Both the position numbers and the translations under genes were made by a program. Below, one piece after another: positions 9,414-16,537 of a stretch of DNA of 64,000 nt (the first letter of the stretch is position 1; every line of letters starts with the position of its first letter). The stretch lies in NCBI GenBank assembly GCA_040753915.1, contig JBFMDN010000012.1, forward strand, positions 36,943 through 100,942, written 5' to 3'. The DNA is from JBFMDN01 sp040753915. Lineage in GTDB: Bacteria > Desulfobacterota > Desulfomonilia > Desulfomonilales > Desulfomonilaceae. The notes beneath the pieces were generated by a model. The model searched no databases. It was not told the DNA's origin and saw only the letters and a program-made list of their open reading frames with translations.

Positions 9414-9800
9414 TCAGGTTGCCACGGTCTCGCTTCCCATTGCGAGAGCATATTCCTGCACGGGCTTACCGTCCATCACATGCTCCGCAAAAATCCGTAA
9501 GGCCTTTTCCTTGGTAAGCAACACGTATTTCACGGGGGCCTGATCCGCCACTTCGACGGTCATCATGGGCTCCTTTGCGCACAAACCGGCGCATCCGGAA
9601 TTCGTCAACATGACATCGGACGCATCGCGCCGTGCAATCTCCTCGCGCATCACGCTCATAATGTCTCGCGCTCCGGCTGCGATGCCACACGTGCCCATAT
9701 GTACCGTGATCTTGGCTCGGAACTCGCCTTCGCGAAGGATCATTCTCTTTCGCTCACGCTCTTTGATCTTCTTCAAATCGTGTACCGTGATCTTTGGCAC
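9414..9800 (-). CDS. Thioredoxin-like [2Fe-2S] ferredoxin, HndB-like
   Basis: A 128-residue protein between nuoE and nuoF, similar in layout to HndB of NADP-reducing hydrogenases. A basic N-terminal helix (VPKITVHDLKKIKERERKR) is followed by a thioredoxin-like ferredoxin fold. The start is the GTG at 9800, which follows AGGAGG by 7 bases; an in-frame start at 9965 would run back into nuoE. Only three Cys are in the usual ligand region: the first pair reads HMGTC rather than C-x4-C, while the second is CAGLC. It may bind an unusual cluster or none. It probably serves electron transfer between NuoE and NuoF. Confidence 0.85.
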   Translation of the reverse strand: MPKITVHDLKKIKERERKRMILREGEFRAKITVHMGTCGIAAGARDIMSVMREEIARRDASDVMLTNSGCAGLCAKEPMMTVEVADQAPVKYVLLTKEKALRIFAEHVMDGKPVQEYALAMGSETVAT

Positions 9801-9873
9801 GATTCTTCCTCCTGGAACATACGTTTGCTCTACTCTGGGGGTGTCTCCCCGGTAGGATCCTCCGTGCCCAAGA

Positions 9874-10389
9874 TTACTGATAACCGTCGAGGATCTTAAT
9901 CGTGTCCTTTGGCTGCACGTTTCCGTGGGTGTCTTCTCCCACGAGAAAGACCGGCGCCAGACCACACGCTCCCAGACATCTCACGGCTTCCAGAGTGAAC
10001 CTTCCATCTGCGCTGGTTTCGCCGACCTCGATACCGACTTCCCTGCGGATCACATCAAGTATCTCCTTGGACCCCTTCACGTAGCACGCCGTCCCCAGGC
10101 AGAGTCGGATCACGTGCCGTCCTCGCGGCTCAATAGTGAAGAAGGAATAGAAGGTGACTACCCCGTAAATGTGCGATGCCGGGATTGCAAGGCCGGAAGC
10201 AAGGTATCGCTGGACCTCCATGGGAACGTACCCGAACAGATCCTGCGCCTCCTTGAGGGCGGGAATGAGATAGCCTGGATTACCAGCATACTTGTCAATT
10301 ATGGGATCCAATTTCTCGAGCTCTTCCCATTCCAGAGCTGGTACTGCCGACTTGGCCTTCTTCTTGAGTATTGCGTCTCTTTCTTCCAC
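9874..10389 (-). CDS. nuoE: NADH dehydrogenase subunit E ([2Fe-2S] thioredoxin-like)
   Basis: Peripheral-arm subunit carrying a [2Fe-2S] cluster next to NuoF. The 171-residue protein has the helical N-terminal bundle (YLIPALKEAQDLFGYVP), the family motif IYGVVTFYSFF, and the four Cys ligands in CLGTAC and CLGACG, the usual C-x4-C and C-x3-C spacing. The start is a GTG at 10389 with AAGGGAG about 10 bases upstream. It is the first gene of the NADH-side module and is preceded by an ATPase-like gene that is not a Complex I subunit. Confidence 0.95.
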   Translation of the reverse strand: MEERDAILKKKAKSAVPALEWEELEKLDPIIDKYAGNPGYLIPALKEAQDLFGYVPMEVQRYLASGLAIPASHIYGVVTFYSFFTIEPRGRHVIRLCLGTACYVKGSKEILDVIRREVGIEVGETSADGRFTLEAVRCLGACGLAPVFLVGEDTHGNVQPKDTIKILDGYQ

Positions 10390-10407
10390 TTTGCAGTTTC
10401 TCCCTTA

Positions 10408-10959
10408 TCAGGTGAGGCCTTTTGCCACCTCGTCGATACCTTCTTTCACATTGTCCCGAATTAGCTGGAGAATGCCGGGATTATTCAGCGGAAGCTCTTC
10501 CAGATCGGCTCTGAGCTCCCTCGTGTCCAGCACATACTCCCGGTTGTTTCTCCTGTGCGTGTACACGAAATCGATCTCCGGGTTACCTTCGATCAGCGTC
10601 ACCATGGTCTCGGCCATGTCACCCATGGGCTTCCGGTCTATGTGCGAGTGGCGCATAGACGCAGTAACCGTCGTCCCCACTCCGAGGGCAGACTCAACCG
10701 AAAGATCGCCGTCCGCCTCTTGCGCCGACTGCTGGAACAGGGACAATCCGAGCCCCACTTTCCGAGTCGTCCGTGTCGTGGTGAACGGATCCAGTACTCG
10801 GCTGACAAAGTCCGGATCCATTCCGCGTCCGTTATCACGAACGGTTATCACAAGCTTATCCTCCGCTACATCTTCTTCCACTGTTATCTCCACGAGGCTT
10901 GCTCCCGCAGTGATGCAGTTCTCAGCTACATCCAGAATGTGCAGCGAAAGATCCTGCAT
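10408..10959 (-). CDS. Anti-sigma-like HATPase domain protein of the nuo/hydrogenase type
   Basis: A 183-residue GHKL-type ATP-binding protein without a His-phosphorylation domain. The N box is at the start (HILDVAENCITAGAS), the G1 box is VRDNGRGMDPDFV, and the G2 box is KVGLGLSLFQQSA. The C-terminal 70 residues are charged and unassigned. Such stand-alone ATPases are found beside DRTGG and PHP genes in clusters for NADP-reducing and bifurcating [FeFe]-hydrogenases. Here the gene lies 30 bases after the PHP gene and 18 bases before nuoE, so it is co-transcribed with Complex I. A role in signalling or assembly is inference. Confidence 0.85.
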   Translation of the reverse strand: MQDLSLHILDVAENCITAGASLVEITVEEDVAEDKLVITVRDNGRGMDPDFVSRVLDPFTTTRTTRKVGLGLSLFQQSAQEADGDLSVESALGVGTTVTASMRHSHIDRKPMGDMAETMVTLIEGNPEIDFVYTHRRNNREYVLDTRELRADLEELPLNNPGILQLIRDNVKEGIDEVAKGLT

Positions 10960-10989
10960 ACGGCGTCCTATGCGTGTCCCCGAACGTGG

Positions 10990-11748
10990 TCACGACACGC
11001 ATCCCCCCTCGATAAACCTCCCATCTCTGCCCGCCAGCGCCTTGGTCAATTCCTCGAACGTAGGTGCAGTCATACGTGCTGTCGTTGAAACGATCCCTAT
11101 ATCCTCCGGATAGTGTGCGTCCGAGGACGTGATCAGCACATGATTGCGCGCCTGCGGATAGGCAGCCCTCACTGCTTCGTAGGTCGAGCGTTTGGATACT
11201 TCCAGAGCGTCCAGCTTCAGGCCTTCGGGAATGAACCCGAGCTGCCCGAATATGCCGAAGCCGGAGCGATCCACATGGGCCGCGACCGCGACCCCGCCAC
11301 ATCCGTGAATCAGCGCAACCACTTTCTCTGTGCTCAACGTGGTAGCACCTATCAAGAGCCTCTGGTCAAGGTCTACCACTTCGTCGAATTCGTTTGCCAC
11401 CACCTGATAACCGAACACTTCTTCGTCATTTTGCCCGATCAGGCGGGCATATACTTCTTCCTGAGCAGCAGCCGCAGCCTCATCTGACGGGAACAACCCC
11501 ACGAGGTGAACTTCCTCCGAGGACGTGATTTCCATGCCAGGCACCACCAGCAGCCTCGTGCCTGTAGCTGCTCGCCTGGTGGCGGCGGTATTCCTCGCAG
11601 AATTGTGGTCGCAAATGGCAATCACGTCCAGTCCCCGTTTCACCGCGATTTCGACAATGGCCCTGGGGGTCATATCTGCGATCTCGGTGCACGGAGACAA
11701 TACCGTGTGTATGTGAAGATCGAGTCTGTACGTTCGAAGATCGTCCAG
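10990..11748 (-). CDS. PHP-domain metal-dependent hydrolase, apparently with non-canonical start
   Basis: PHP (polymerase and histidinol phosphatase) domain protein. The metal-ligand motifs are present in order: DLHIHT, ICDHN, PGMEITSSEEVHLVGLF, AAHVDRSG and SSDAHYP. The HxH motif lies upstream of the first TTG at 11700 and no ATG, GTG or TTG precedes it before an in-frame TGA. The best fit is a CTG start at 11748 with AGAGG four bases before, giving 252 residues. A sequence error hiding a normal start is the alternative. The substrate is unknown; relatives act on phosphoesters. It is the middle gene of the DRTGG-PHP-ATPase set within the nuo operon. Confidence 0.8.
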   Translation of the reverse strand: MDDLRTYRLDLHIHTVLSPCTEIADMTPRAIVEIAVKRGLDVIAICDHNSARNTAATRRAATGTRLLVVPGMEITSSEEVHLVGLFPSDEAAAAAQEEVYARLIGQNDEEVFGYQVVANEFDEVVDLDQRLLIGATTLSTEKVVALIHGCGGVAVAAHVDRSGFGIFGQLGFIPEGLKLDALEVSKRSTYEAVRAAYPQARNHVLITSSDAHYPEDIGIVSTTARMTAPTFEELTKALAGRDGRFIEGGCVS

Positions 11749-11854
11749 TTCGCCTCTCGTGCCGTTTCAGCGACGCTCCCGGCGCTCCCGGGTAGATTTC
11801 GGCGAGGTTCCGTGTTTCGACCCCAAACCGGAGGCTGAGATGCGCCGCGGGGTA

Positions 11855-12199
11855 TTACCCCCGTCTCCGAATCCCCATCTCGTAGAGCTTCCCGGCGACT
11901 TCGTAGGTTTTCAGAGGGGTCACCATGATGGGAACGCTCTGATCTTCGGCCTTTTCCAGGGTATCCGGATCGGGCTCCCTGCCGCCAACAATGAGGATTC
12001 CTGCGAGATTGTTGAGAAATGCCACTGCAACGATATTCTGGTGCAACTGGAGGGTGATCCAGAGATCTCCCTCCGTTGCTCCGGCAATAACGTCGCTGAG
12101 CAGGTCGCTCGCGTAGCCTCCCGTCACTTCACGATCCAGCTCCGAATTTCCGGCCCGCACCTCAAGATTCAAGGCCTTCACCACTTCAGCGAGTGTCAT
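11855..12199 (-). CDS. DRTGG-domain protein (second copy, inside nuo operon)
   Basis: A 114-residue protein with the DRTGG fold, which elsewhere is found in phosphotransacetylases and CBS proteins and is thought to bind a small ligand. It starts MTLAEVVKALNLEV at the ATG at 12199, which has GAGGAG five bases upstream; a longer frame would overlap nuoD with low-complexity Arg-rich sequence. Conserved features are the GGYASDLLSDV segment and a C-terminal TYEVAGKLYEMG helix. The first copy, at 15914-16285, has the same two segments. It begins 20 bases after nuoD and starts the non-Complex-I insert of the operon. Confidence 0.85.
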   Translation of the reverse strand: MTLAEVVKALNLEVRAGNSELDREVTGGYASDLLSDVIAGATEGDLWITLQLHQNIVAVAFLNNLAGILIVGGREPDPDTLEKAEDQSVPIMVTPLKTYEVAGKLYEMGIRRRG

Positions 12200-12219
12200 C
12201 AACGCTCCTCGACACTGAC

Positions 12220-13419
12220 CTAACGGTCGACTTCCGCCAAGACGATATCCACACTGGACAGTATGGCTATCAAGTCGGCGAATAGGTGTCCCTTCGACAT
12301 CAGGGCAAGGGTTTCGAGGTTCACGAAGGCGGGGGCTCTCCATTTGAGCCGCAAGGGCTTGGGTCCGCCGTCGCTGATAATATAGCAGCCCAGCTCGCCT
12401 CGAGGGGACTCGATACATCCGTAGTATTCGCACACCGGTGGTTTGAGGCCTTCGACGACCAGCATGAAATGATGGATGAGCGCTTCCATTCGCTCGTAGA
12501 TCTCTTCCTGCGGAGGGAATATGAGTCCTGGCATGCGTGCCCTGATCGGTCCTCCGGGGAGCTTAGCAAGGGCCTGCTTGAGAATGCGGTTGCTCTCCCT
12601 CATCTCCTGGACTCGGATCAGGTATCTGGAGTAGACGTCGCAGCCCCATTGCACGGGTATCGAGAAATCATACTGCTCGTATCCGCTATAGGGCTGGCTC
12701 TTTCGCACATCCCATGCCAATCCCGAGGCTCGAATCATGGGTCCGCTGGCGCCGAGCGCTATGGCGTCTTCCAACGGAAGGATGCCGACACCTTTCGTCC
12801 TGTCTACATATATGGCATTCTTGGTTAGGAGAGTTTCGTACTCATCTACCCGTCGCTCGAAATGGTTGGTGAACGCTGTCAGACGTTCGATAAATCCCTC
12901 TTCCAGGTCGCGATTGAGGCCTCCGATCCTCAAGTAATTGGGCATCAGTCGTCCACCTGCGGTGAGCTCGAACAAATTCATAATTTCTTCTCGCTCACGG
13001 AGGCCGTAAAAGAGAGGAGTCATGGCCCCCACGTCATGGGCGTGGGTGCCCAACCAGAAGAGGTGACTGAAAATCCGGCTCAATTCCGCCATCATCACGC
13101 GAATGACTTGAGCTCGTTCCGGAACCTCGGCGTCGATAATCTTCTCAACGGTCAAGCAGAAGACGAGCGAATTGCTGGAAGCCCCCATGTAGTCACACCG
13201 CTCGGCTAGCGGAATGATCTGGTGATAGTGCTTGTTCTCACACGCCTTTTCATATCCTCGGTGGAGATACCCGAGGTACGGCACAACGTTCAATACGGTC
13301 TCGCCTTCCAGTTCCACAACCGCGCGGAAGACCCCGTGGGTGCTCGGGTGATGAGGTCCCAGGTTCAATTCGAACGTCTCGGATATCCGGTCCAGCGTTC
13401 GGGGTTGTGCTTCTCTCAT
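12220..13419 (-). CDS. nuoD: NADH-quinone oxidoreductase subunit D
   Basis: 49-kDa-type subunit lining the quinone site of Complex I. The 399-residue protein contains the family signatures LGPHHPSTHGVFR near residue 20, YLHRGYEK near 52, and ESPRGELGCYIISDGG near 338, with the conserved His and Tyr of the quinone pocket. It overlaps nuoC by four bases (ATGA), so the two are translationally coupled. NuoC and NuoD are separate here, not fused. Confidence 0.97.
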   Translation of the reverse strand: MREAQPRTLDRISETFELNLGPHHPSTHGVFRAVVELEGETVLNVVPYLGYLHRGYEKACENKHYHQIIPLAERCDYMGASSNSLVFCLTVEKIIDAEVPERAQVIRVMMAELSRIFSHLFWLGTHAHDVGAMTPLFYGLREREEIMNLFELTAGGRLMPNYLRIGGLNRDLEEGFIERLTAFTNHFERRVDEYETLLTKNAIYVDRTKGVGILPLEDAIALGASGPMIRASGLAWDVRKSQPYSGYEQYDFSIPVQWGCDVYSRYLIRVQEMRESNRILKQALAKLPGGPIRARMPGLIFPPQEEIYERMEALIHHFMLVVEGLKPPVCEYYGCIESPRGELGCYIISDGGPKPLRLKWRAPAFVNLETLALMSKGHLFADLIAILSSVDIVLAEVDR

Positions 13420-13940
13420 GAGCTCAATACCTCGGTCTTACCCCCTTTGGGAAGTTCCGGCGTGTCTTCGTCAGTTCCTTCAATCGGAAAGTCCTTGCGC
13501 AACGGATGACAATCCCAGTGATCCGGCAGAAGCAGCTTCCTGGGATCCGGATGCCCGGAGAAAACCATCCCGTACATTTCAGCGGTCTCCCGTTCGTGCC
13601 AGTTCGCTGTGGGCCAGATATCTGTGACCGAATCCACAGTGGGCATACCCTTTTCGGGCTCTTCCAGCATGGTTTTCACCCGAAACCGATGATTATGTTT
13701 CAGGGAATAGAGCTGGTACACGACTTCGAATCTCGGCTTGTCCGGATATCGGTCCACTCCTCCAACGAACGAGAGAAAACTGAAGTCCAGGTCCGGATCG
13801 TCTCTCAGGAAGAGACAGATTTCGCGGATCTTTTCCTTGACAACCGTGACGGTGATCTGATCACGAAACGGCACAGTACCTACGATGGATTCCTGTCCAA
13901 ACCGTGAGATGAGCTTATCTCTAATCGCTTCCTGATTCAT
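13416..13940 (-). CDS. nuoC: NADH-quinone oxidoreductase subunit C
   Basis: 30-kDa-type peripheral subunit, 174 residues, bridging NuoD and NuoB. It contains the family signature WHERETAEMYGMVFSGHPD near residue 112 and LPDHWDCHPLRKDFP near residue 138. A short acidic tail follows. The start overlaps the nuoB stop by four bases and its own stop overlaps the nuoD start by four, typical of stoichiometric co-translation. Confidence 0.96.
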   Translation of the reverse strand: MNQEAIRDKLISRFGQESIVGTVPFRDQITVTVVKEKIREICLFLRDDPDLDFSFLSFVGGVDRYPDKPRFEVVYQLYSLKHNHRFRVKTMLEEPEKGMPTVDSVTDIWPTANWHERETAEMYGMVFSGHPDPRKLLLPDHWDCHPLRKDFPIEGTDEDTPELPKGGKTEVLSS

Positions 13941-14446
13941 ACGCGGGTTCCCCTAATCCGATGCACGCGAGGATTACGGATAGACTGCTCTTTCATCACT
14001 TTGGCGTGGAGTTGAAGAATTCCGTCCAGCAGAGCCTCCGGTCTGGGGGGACAGCCGGGAATGTACACGTCAACGGGGAGGTAGCGATCAATTCCCTGAA
14101 CCACAGCGTAATTTTTGTAAATACCTCCGGTGCAGGCACACGCGCCCATGGCAATCACCCACTTGGGCTCCGTCATCTGCTCGTAGATCCTGAGAACTGC
14201 CGGCAGCATTTTCTTGGAGCACGTTCCGGACACGATCATAAGGTCTGCCTGCCGGGGGGACGGCCGTGCCACTTCCATACCGAATCGGGACAAATCATAT
14301 CTGCTGACAAAGGTTGCTATCATCTCAAGAGCGCAGCACGCCAGTCCGAAGCCGAGAGGCCACATGGAGGATTTCCGCGCCCAGTTCACGAACCACTCCA
14401 GGTTCGTAACGTGAACGGTGTCATTCAAGTGACGTTCTATTCCCAT
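13937..14446 (-). CDS. nuoB: NADH-quinone oxidoreductase subunit B
   Basis: Peripheral subunit holding cluster N2, the last FeS centre before quinone. Cluster ligands are visible in FGLACCALEMIA (the CC pair), GTCSKKM, and GCPPRPEALLDG, plus CACTGG. There are two in-frame ATGs. The one at 14446 (MGIERHLNDTVHV) has an AAAGG about 8 bases upstream and is preferred over 14467, giving about 169 residues. It overlaps the nuoA end by 10 bases. Confidence 0.96.
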   Translation of the reverse strand: MGIERHLNDTVHVTNLEWFVNWARKSSMWPLGFGLACCALEMIATFVSRYDLSRFGMEVARPSPRQADLMIVSGTCSKKMLPAVLRIYEQMTEPKWVIAMGACACTGGIYKNYAVVQGIDRYLPVDVYIPGCPPRPEALLDGILQLHAKVMKEQSIRNPRVHRIRGTRV

Positions 14447-14793
14447 TCGAGGGCACCTTTTTTCCAAACGTAGACGAGACCCGCCAGGAGAACGAGCACG
14501 AATATGAGCATTTCTATAAACCCAAACACCATAAGCCTGTCATAAATCTTCGCCCAGGGAAACATGAAGATGATTTCTATGTCGAAGATGACAAAAAGCA
14601 TACCTATGATGAAAAATCTGACGGGAAAACGCCTTCGTGCGTTACCTATTGGATCCATGCCGCACTCGTACGGCATGAGCTTCACCGGGGTAGGATCTTT
14701 TGTTGAAAGAAGTGAGGAGAGAACTATGATGGCCACGCCTATAAACGCTGAGACCAGAAGTATCACAAGGGCTGGTAGGTAGCTATCGATCAT
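14437..14793 (-). CDS. nuoA: NADH-quinone oxidoreductase subunit A
   Basis: Small membrane subunit of Complex I, 118 residues with three hydrophobic helices. The family signatures KLMPYECGMDPIG (about residue 40) and RFPVRFFIIGMLFVIFDIE (about residue 55) are clear; the Cys in the first loop is the conserved one. It is the first structural gene of the nuo operon, lying about 110 bases after a good sigma-70-like promoter. Confidence 0.97.
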   Translation of the reverse strand: MIDSYLPALVILLVSAFIGVAIIVLSSLLSTKDPTPVKLMPYECGMDPIGNARRRFPVRFFIIGMLFVIFDIEIIFMFPWAKIYDRLMVFGFIEMLIFVLVLLAGLVYVWKKGALEWE

Positions 14794-14907
14794 CCTGCTT
14801 CTCCGGCTCGATCAGTGGGCGACAGAATGGCGCCTTGCCTGACTGGCCTGAACTGCCTCAATGATGCGGAGGGATTTCAAACTGGTGCTTGGTTCGCAAA
14901 CCGTTTA

Positions 14908-14936
14908 ATTTTGAGTCATCCTGGGTCCCTTGTCAA
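14908..14936 (-). promoter_or_regulatory. Sigma-70-type promoter of the nuo operon
   Basis: On the minus strand a perfect -35 box TTGACA (14936-14931) is followed after 17 bases by CAAAAT (14913-14908), four of six matches to the -10 consensus. Transcription would begin near 14901, leaving a leader of roughly 110 bases before nuoA. The location between the CBS-ATPase gene and nuoA fits separate control of the structural genes. Confidence 0.6.
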
Positions 14937-14966
14937 GAGTTTTTTGCCTCGCAGCGAGGGGTGTTT

Positions 14967-15917
14967 TTAGCCCACTGGCACAGAGGCTCTATCCCGGAAT
15001 AGAAATTCGATATCAAGGCGTGTTCCCGCTCCAGGGCCCGACAACAGCTTCATCATATCCGAGCAGCGCTTAATGTTCGCAAGGCCCATCCCTGCCCCGA
15101 ACCCCATCTCACGTATCCACGGCGGAGCAGTAGAGTACCCTGGCTGGAGCACCTTAGTGAGATCCTCGATACCGGGACCATGATCCACTGCGGACACTTT
15201 CAGCCGATCCTTCCGCACGTCCACGGTAATAATTCCCCCTACATCCGTATGAATCACCAGGTTCATTTCCGCTTCGTACACCGCCACCGACACCCGCCGA
15301 ACGATCGGCGGGGCCACACCGAGGCGCTGGAGAGATTTCTTGATCTGGCTCGAGGCCTTGCCCGCGTTGTCGAAGTCCCTTTCGCTCACAGTGAACCGCA
15401 GGATCACGCTCGTGTCGTCCGACTCGATATCCTCGAAAATGTGTCGGGCTCGGTAAGACTGGAGCTTTTCCGCTTCCTTCTTCTGAAAGCTGACATCCAT
15501 TTCTTTGAGCAATGCCCGAATGATCGTGCCAGTCGTCACGATCCCGACAAGCTTGCCACCCTGATCGACCACCGGAAGTCTGCCGAAGCCCTCGCGGTCG
15601 AGATTGCTCACCGCCTCGATCACGGACGCATCCTTGAGGACGGATTTTACCTGAGTCGTCATGTGTTGACTCAAGGGCTCGTGCAACTGTCCCCGTACCG
15701 TGACGTCGATCACGTCGGTCATGCTTATGATCCCCACCATCCTGTCGCCTTCCATGACAGGGACACCGGAGATTCTTTTGGCCCGCATGAGCTCTTTGAC
15801 CTCATTCACGGTCATGGAAGGAGTCACGGTGATTACCTTGCGGGCCATGACATTTTCCACTCTCGTGGTATAGATCAGCTCCTGGACTTTCGTTATGTTT
15901 TGAGTTTCGATGATCAC
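14967..15917 (-). CDS. Tandem CBS domain protein with C-terminal HATPase domain
   Basis: A regulator-like protein of about 316 residues. Residues 20-140 hold two CBS motifs (VMARKVITVTPSMTVNEV onward and HMTTQVKSVLKDASVIEAV onward), a nucleotide-sensing module. Residues 180-310 are an anti-sigma-type GHKL ATPase with N box YEAEMNLVIH, G1 box VDHGPGI and G2 box GFGAGMGLANI. No phospho-acceptor His domain is visible. The start is the GTG at 15917 with GAGAGG six bases upstream, overlapping the DRTGG stop in a GTGA. It probably senses adenylate state for the Complex I/DRTGG module; that role is inference. Confidence 0.85.
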   Translation of the reverse strand: MIIETQNITKVQELIYTTRVENVMARKVITVTPSMTVNEVKELMRAKRISGVPVMEGDRMVGIISMTDVIDVTVRGQLHEPLSQHMTTQVKSVLKDASVIEAVSNLDREGFGRLPVVDQGGKLVGIVTTGTIIRALLKEMDVSFQKKEAEKLQSYRARHIFEDIESDDTSVILRFTVSERDFDNAGKASSQIKKSLQRLGVAPPIVRRVSVAVYEAEMNLVIHTDVGGIITVDVRKDRLKVSAVDHGPGIEDLTKVLQPGYSTAPPWIREMGFGAGMGLANIKRCSDMMKLLSGPGAGTRLDIEFLFRDRASVPVG

Positions 15918-16285
15918 CAGGAACCTCTCTCGATTTTCACGGGGCCTCTCCCGGGAAGGCCTGCCTGGTACAACCGTCCGCACGCTTCGTACATTGTGTA
16001 ACCCACTCGAATGAGCGTAATGCCGGATTCTCGTGCCAATTCGATTGTTTCCGGAGGCGGCGTCTTATCGCGGACAAACACGACGACCTCGATTCCGGCC
16101 ATTTCCGCTGTACGCACTACCTGAGGATTGGTCAGGCCTGTCATGAGTACCATGCCCTCTGCGCCGAAGGCGAGAACGTCGCTCATGAGATCCGCGGCTC
16201 CCCCAATGGGAAAATCGGTTTCATGATCGTGGCTATCCACAATGATATGCCCGTCCAGGACCGTGACTAACTCCCGGATTTTCAT
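15914..16285 (-). CDS. DRTGG-domain protein (first copy)
   Basis: A 123-residue DRTGG-fold protein starting MKIRELVTVLDGHIIVD. It shares with the copy at 11855-12199 the GGAADLMSDVLAFG segment and the C-terminal TMYEACGRLYQAG helix. Its stop overlaps the GTG start of the CBS-ATPase gene, so the two are translationally coupled. DRTGG domains occur in regulatory proteins and are thought to bind a ligand; the ligand here is unknown. It is the most upstream gene of the minus-strand Complex I locus. Confidence 0.85.
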   Translation of the reverse strand: MKIRELVTVLDGHIIVDSHDHETDFPIGGAADLMSDVLAFGAEGMVLMTGLTNPQVVRTAEMAGIEVVVFVRDKTPPPETIELARESGITLIRVGYTMYEACGRLYQAGLPGRGPVKIERGSW

Positions 16286-16320
16286 CTGCGCTCCAGGTCG
16301 AACTCACAATGTCGAAAATC

Positions 16321-16351
16321 ACACTTGATCATTGCGTCGTTTGCTTGTCAA
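16321..16351 (-). promoter_or_regulatory. Possible promoter of the DRTGG/CBS-ATPase pair
   Basis: A perfect TTGACA is present on the minus strand at 16351-16346, but only weak -10 candidates lie 16 to 20 bases on. The 252-base gap 16286-16537 separates divergent genes and must also hold the methyltransferase promoter, for which no good boxes were recognised. Confidence 0.3.
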
Positions 16352-16537
16352 GCACAACTGGCCCTGCAGCACTGTTTCATAGTTCTAATTCTCACATACT
16401 GTGAAACTTCCTGCTTTGCAAGGGGCCTTGGTGATGTGCTATCTGGATCGTGGCTCACGCGGAAGAGCCGGAAGCGTCATCGATCATCACGGGGGTATCG
16501 AACGTCAGCCGTTGCCCCGTACGTCAGTGAGGTGAGC

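Noticed and set aside
14947..14968. Hairpin CCTCG-CAG-CGAGG next to T-runs, as terminator of the CBS-ATPase gene
   Set aside because: The T-runs are on the plus strand, while the gene is on the minus strand, where the hairpin is followed by A residues. It cannot be an ordinary terminator for that gene.
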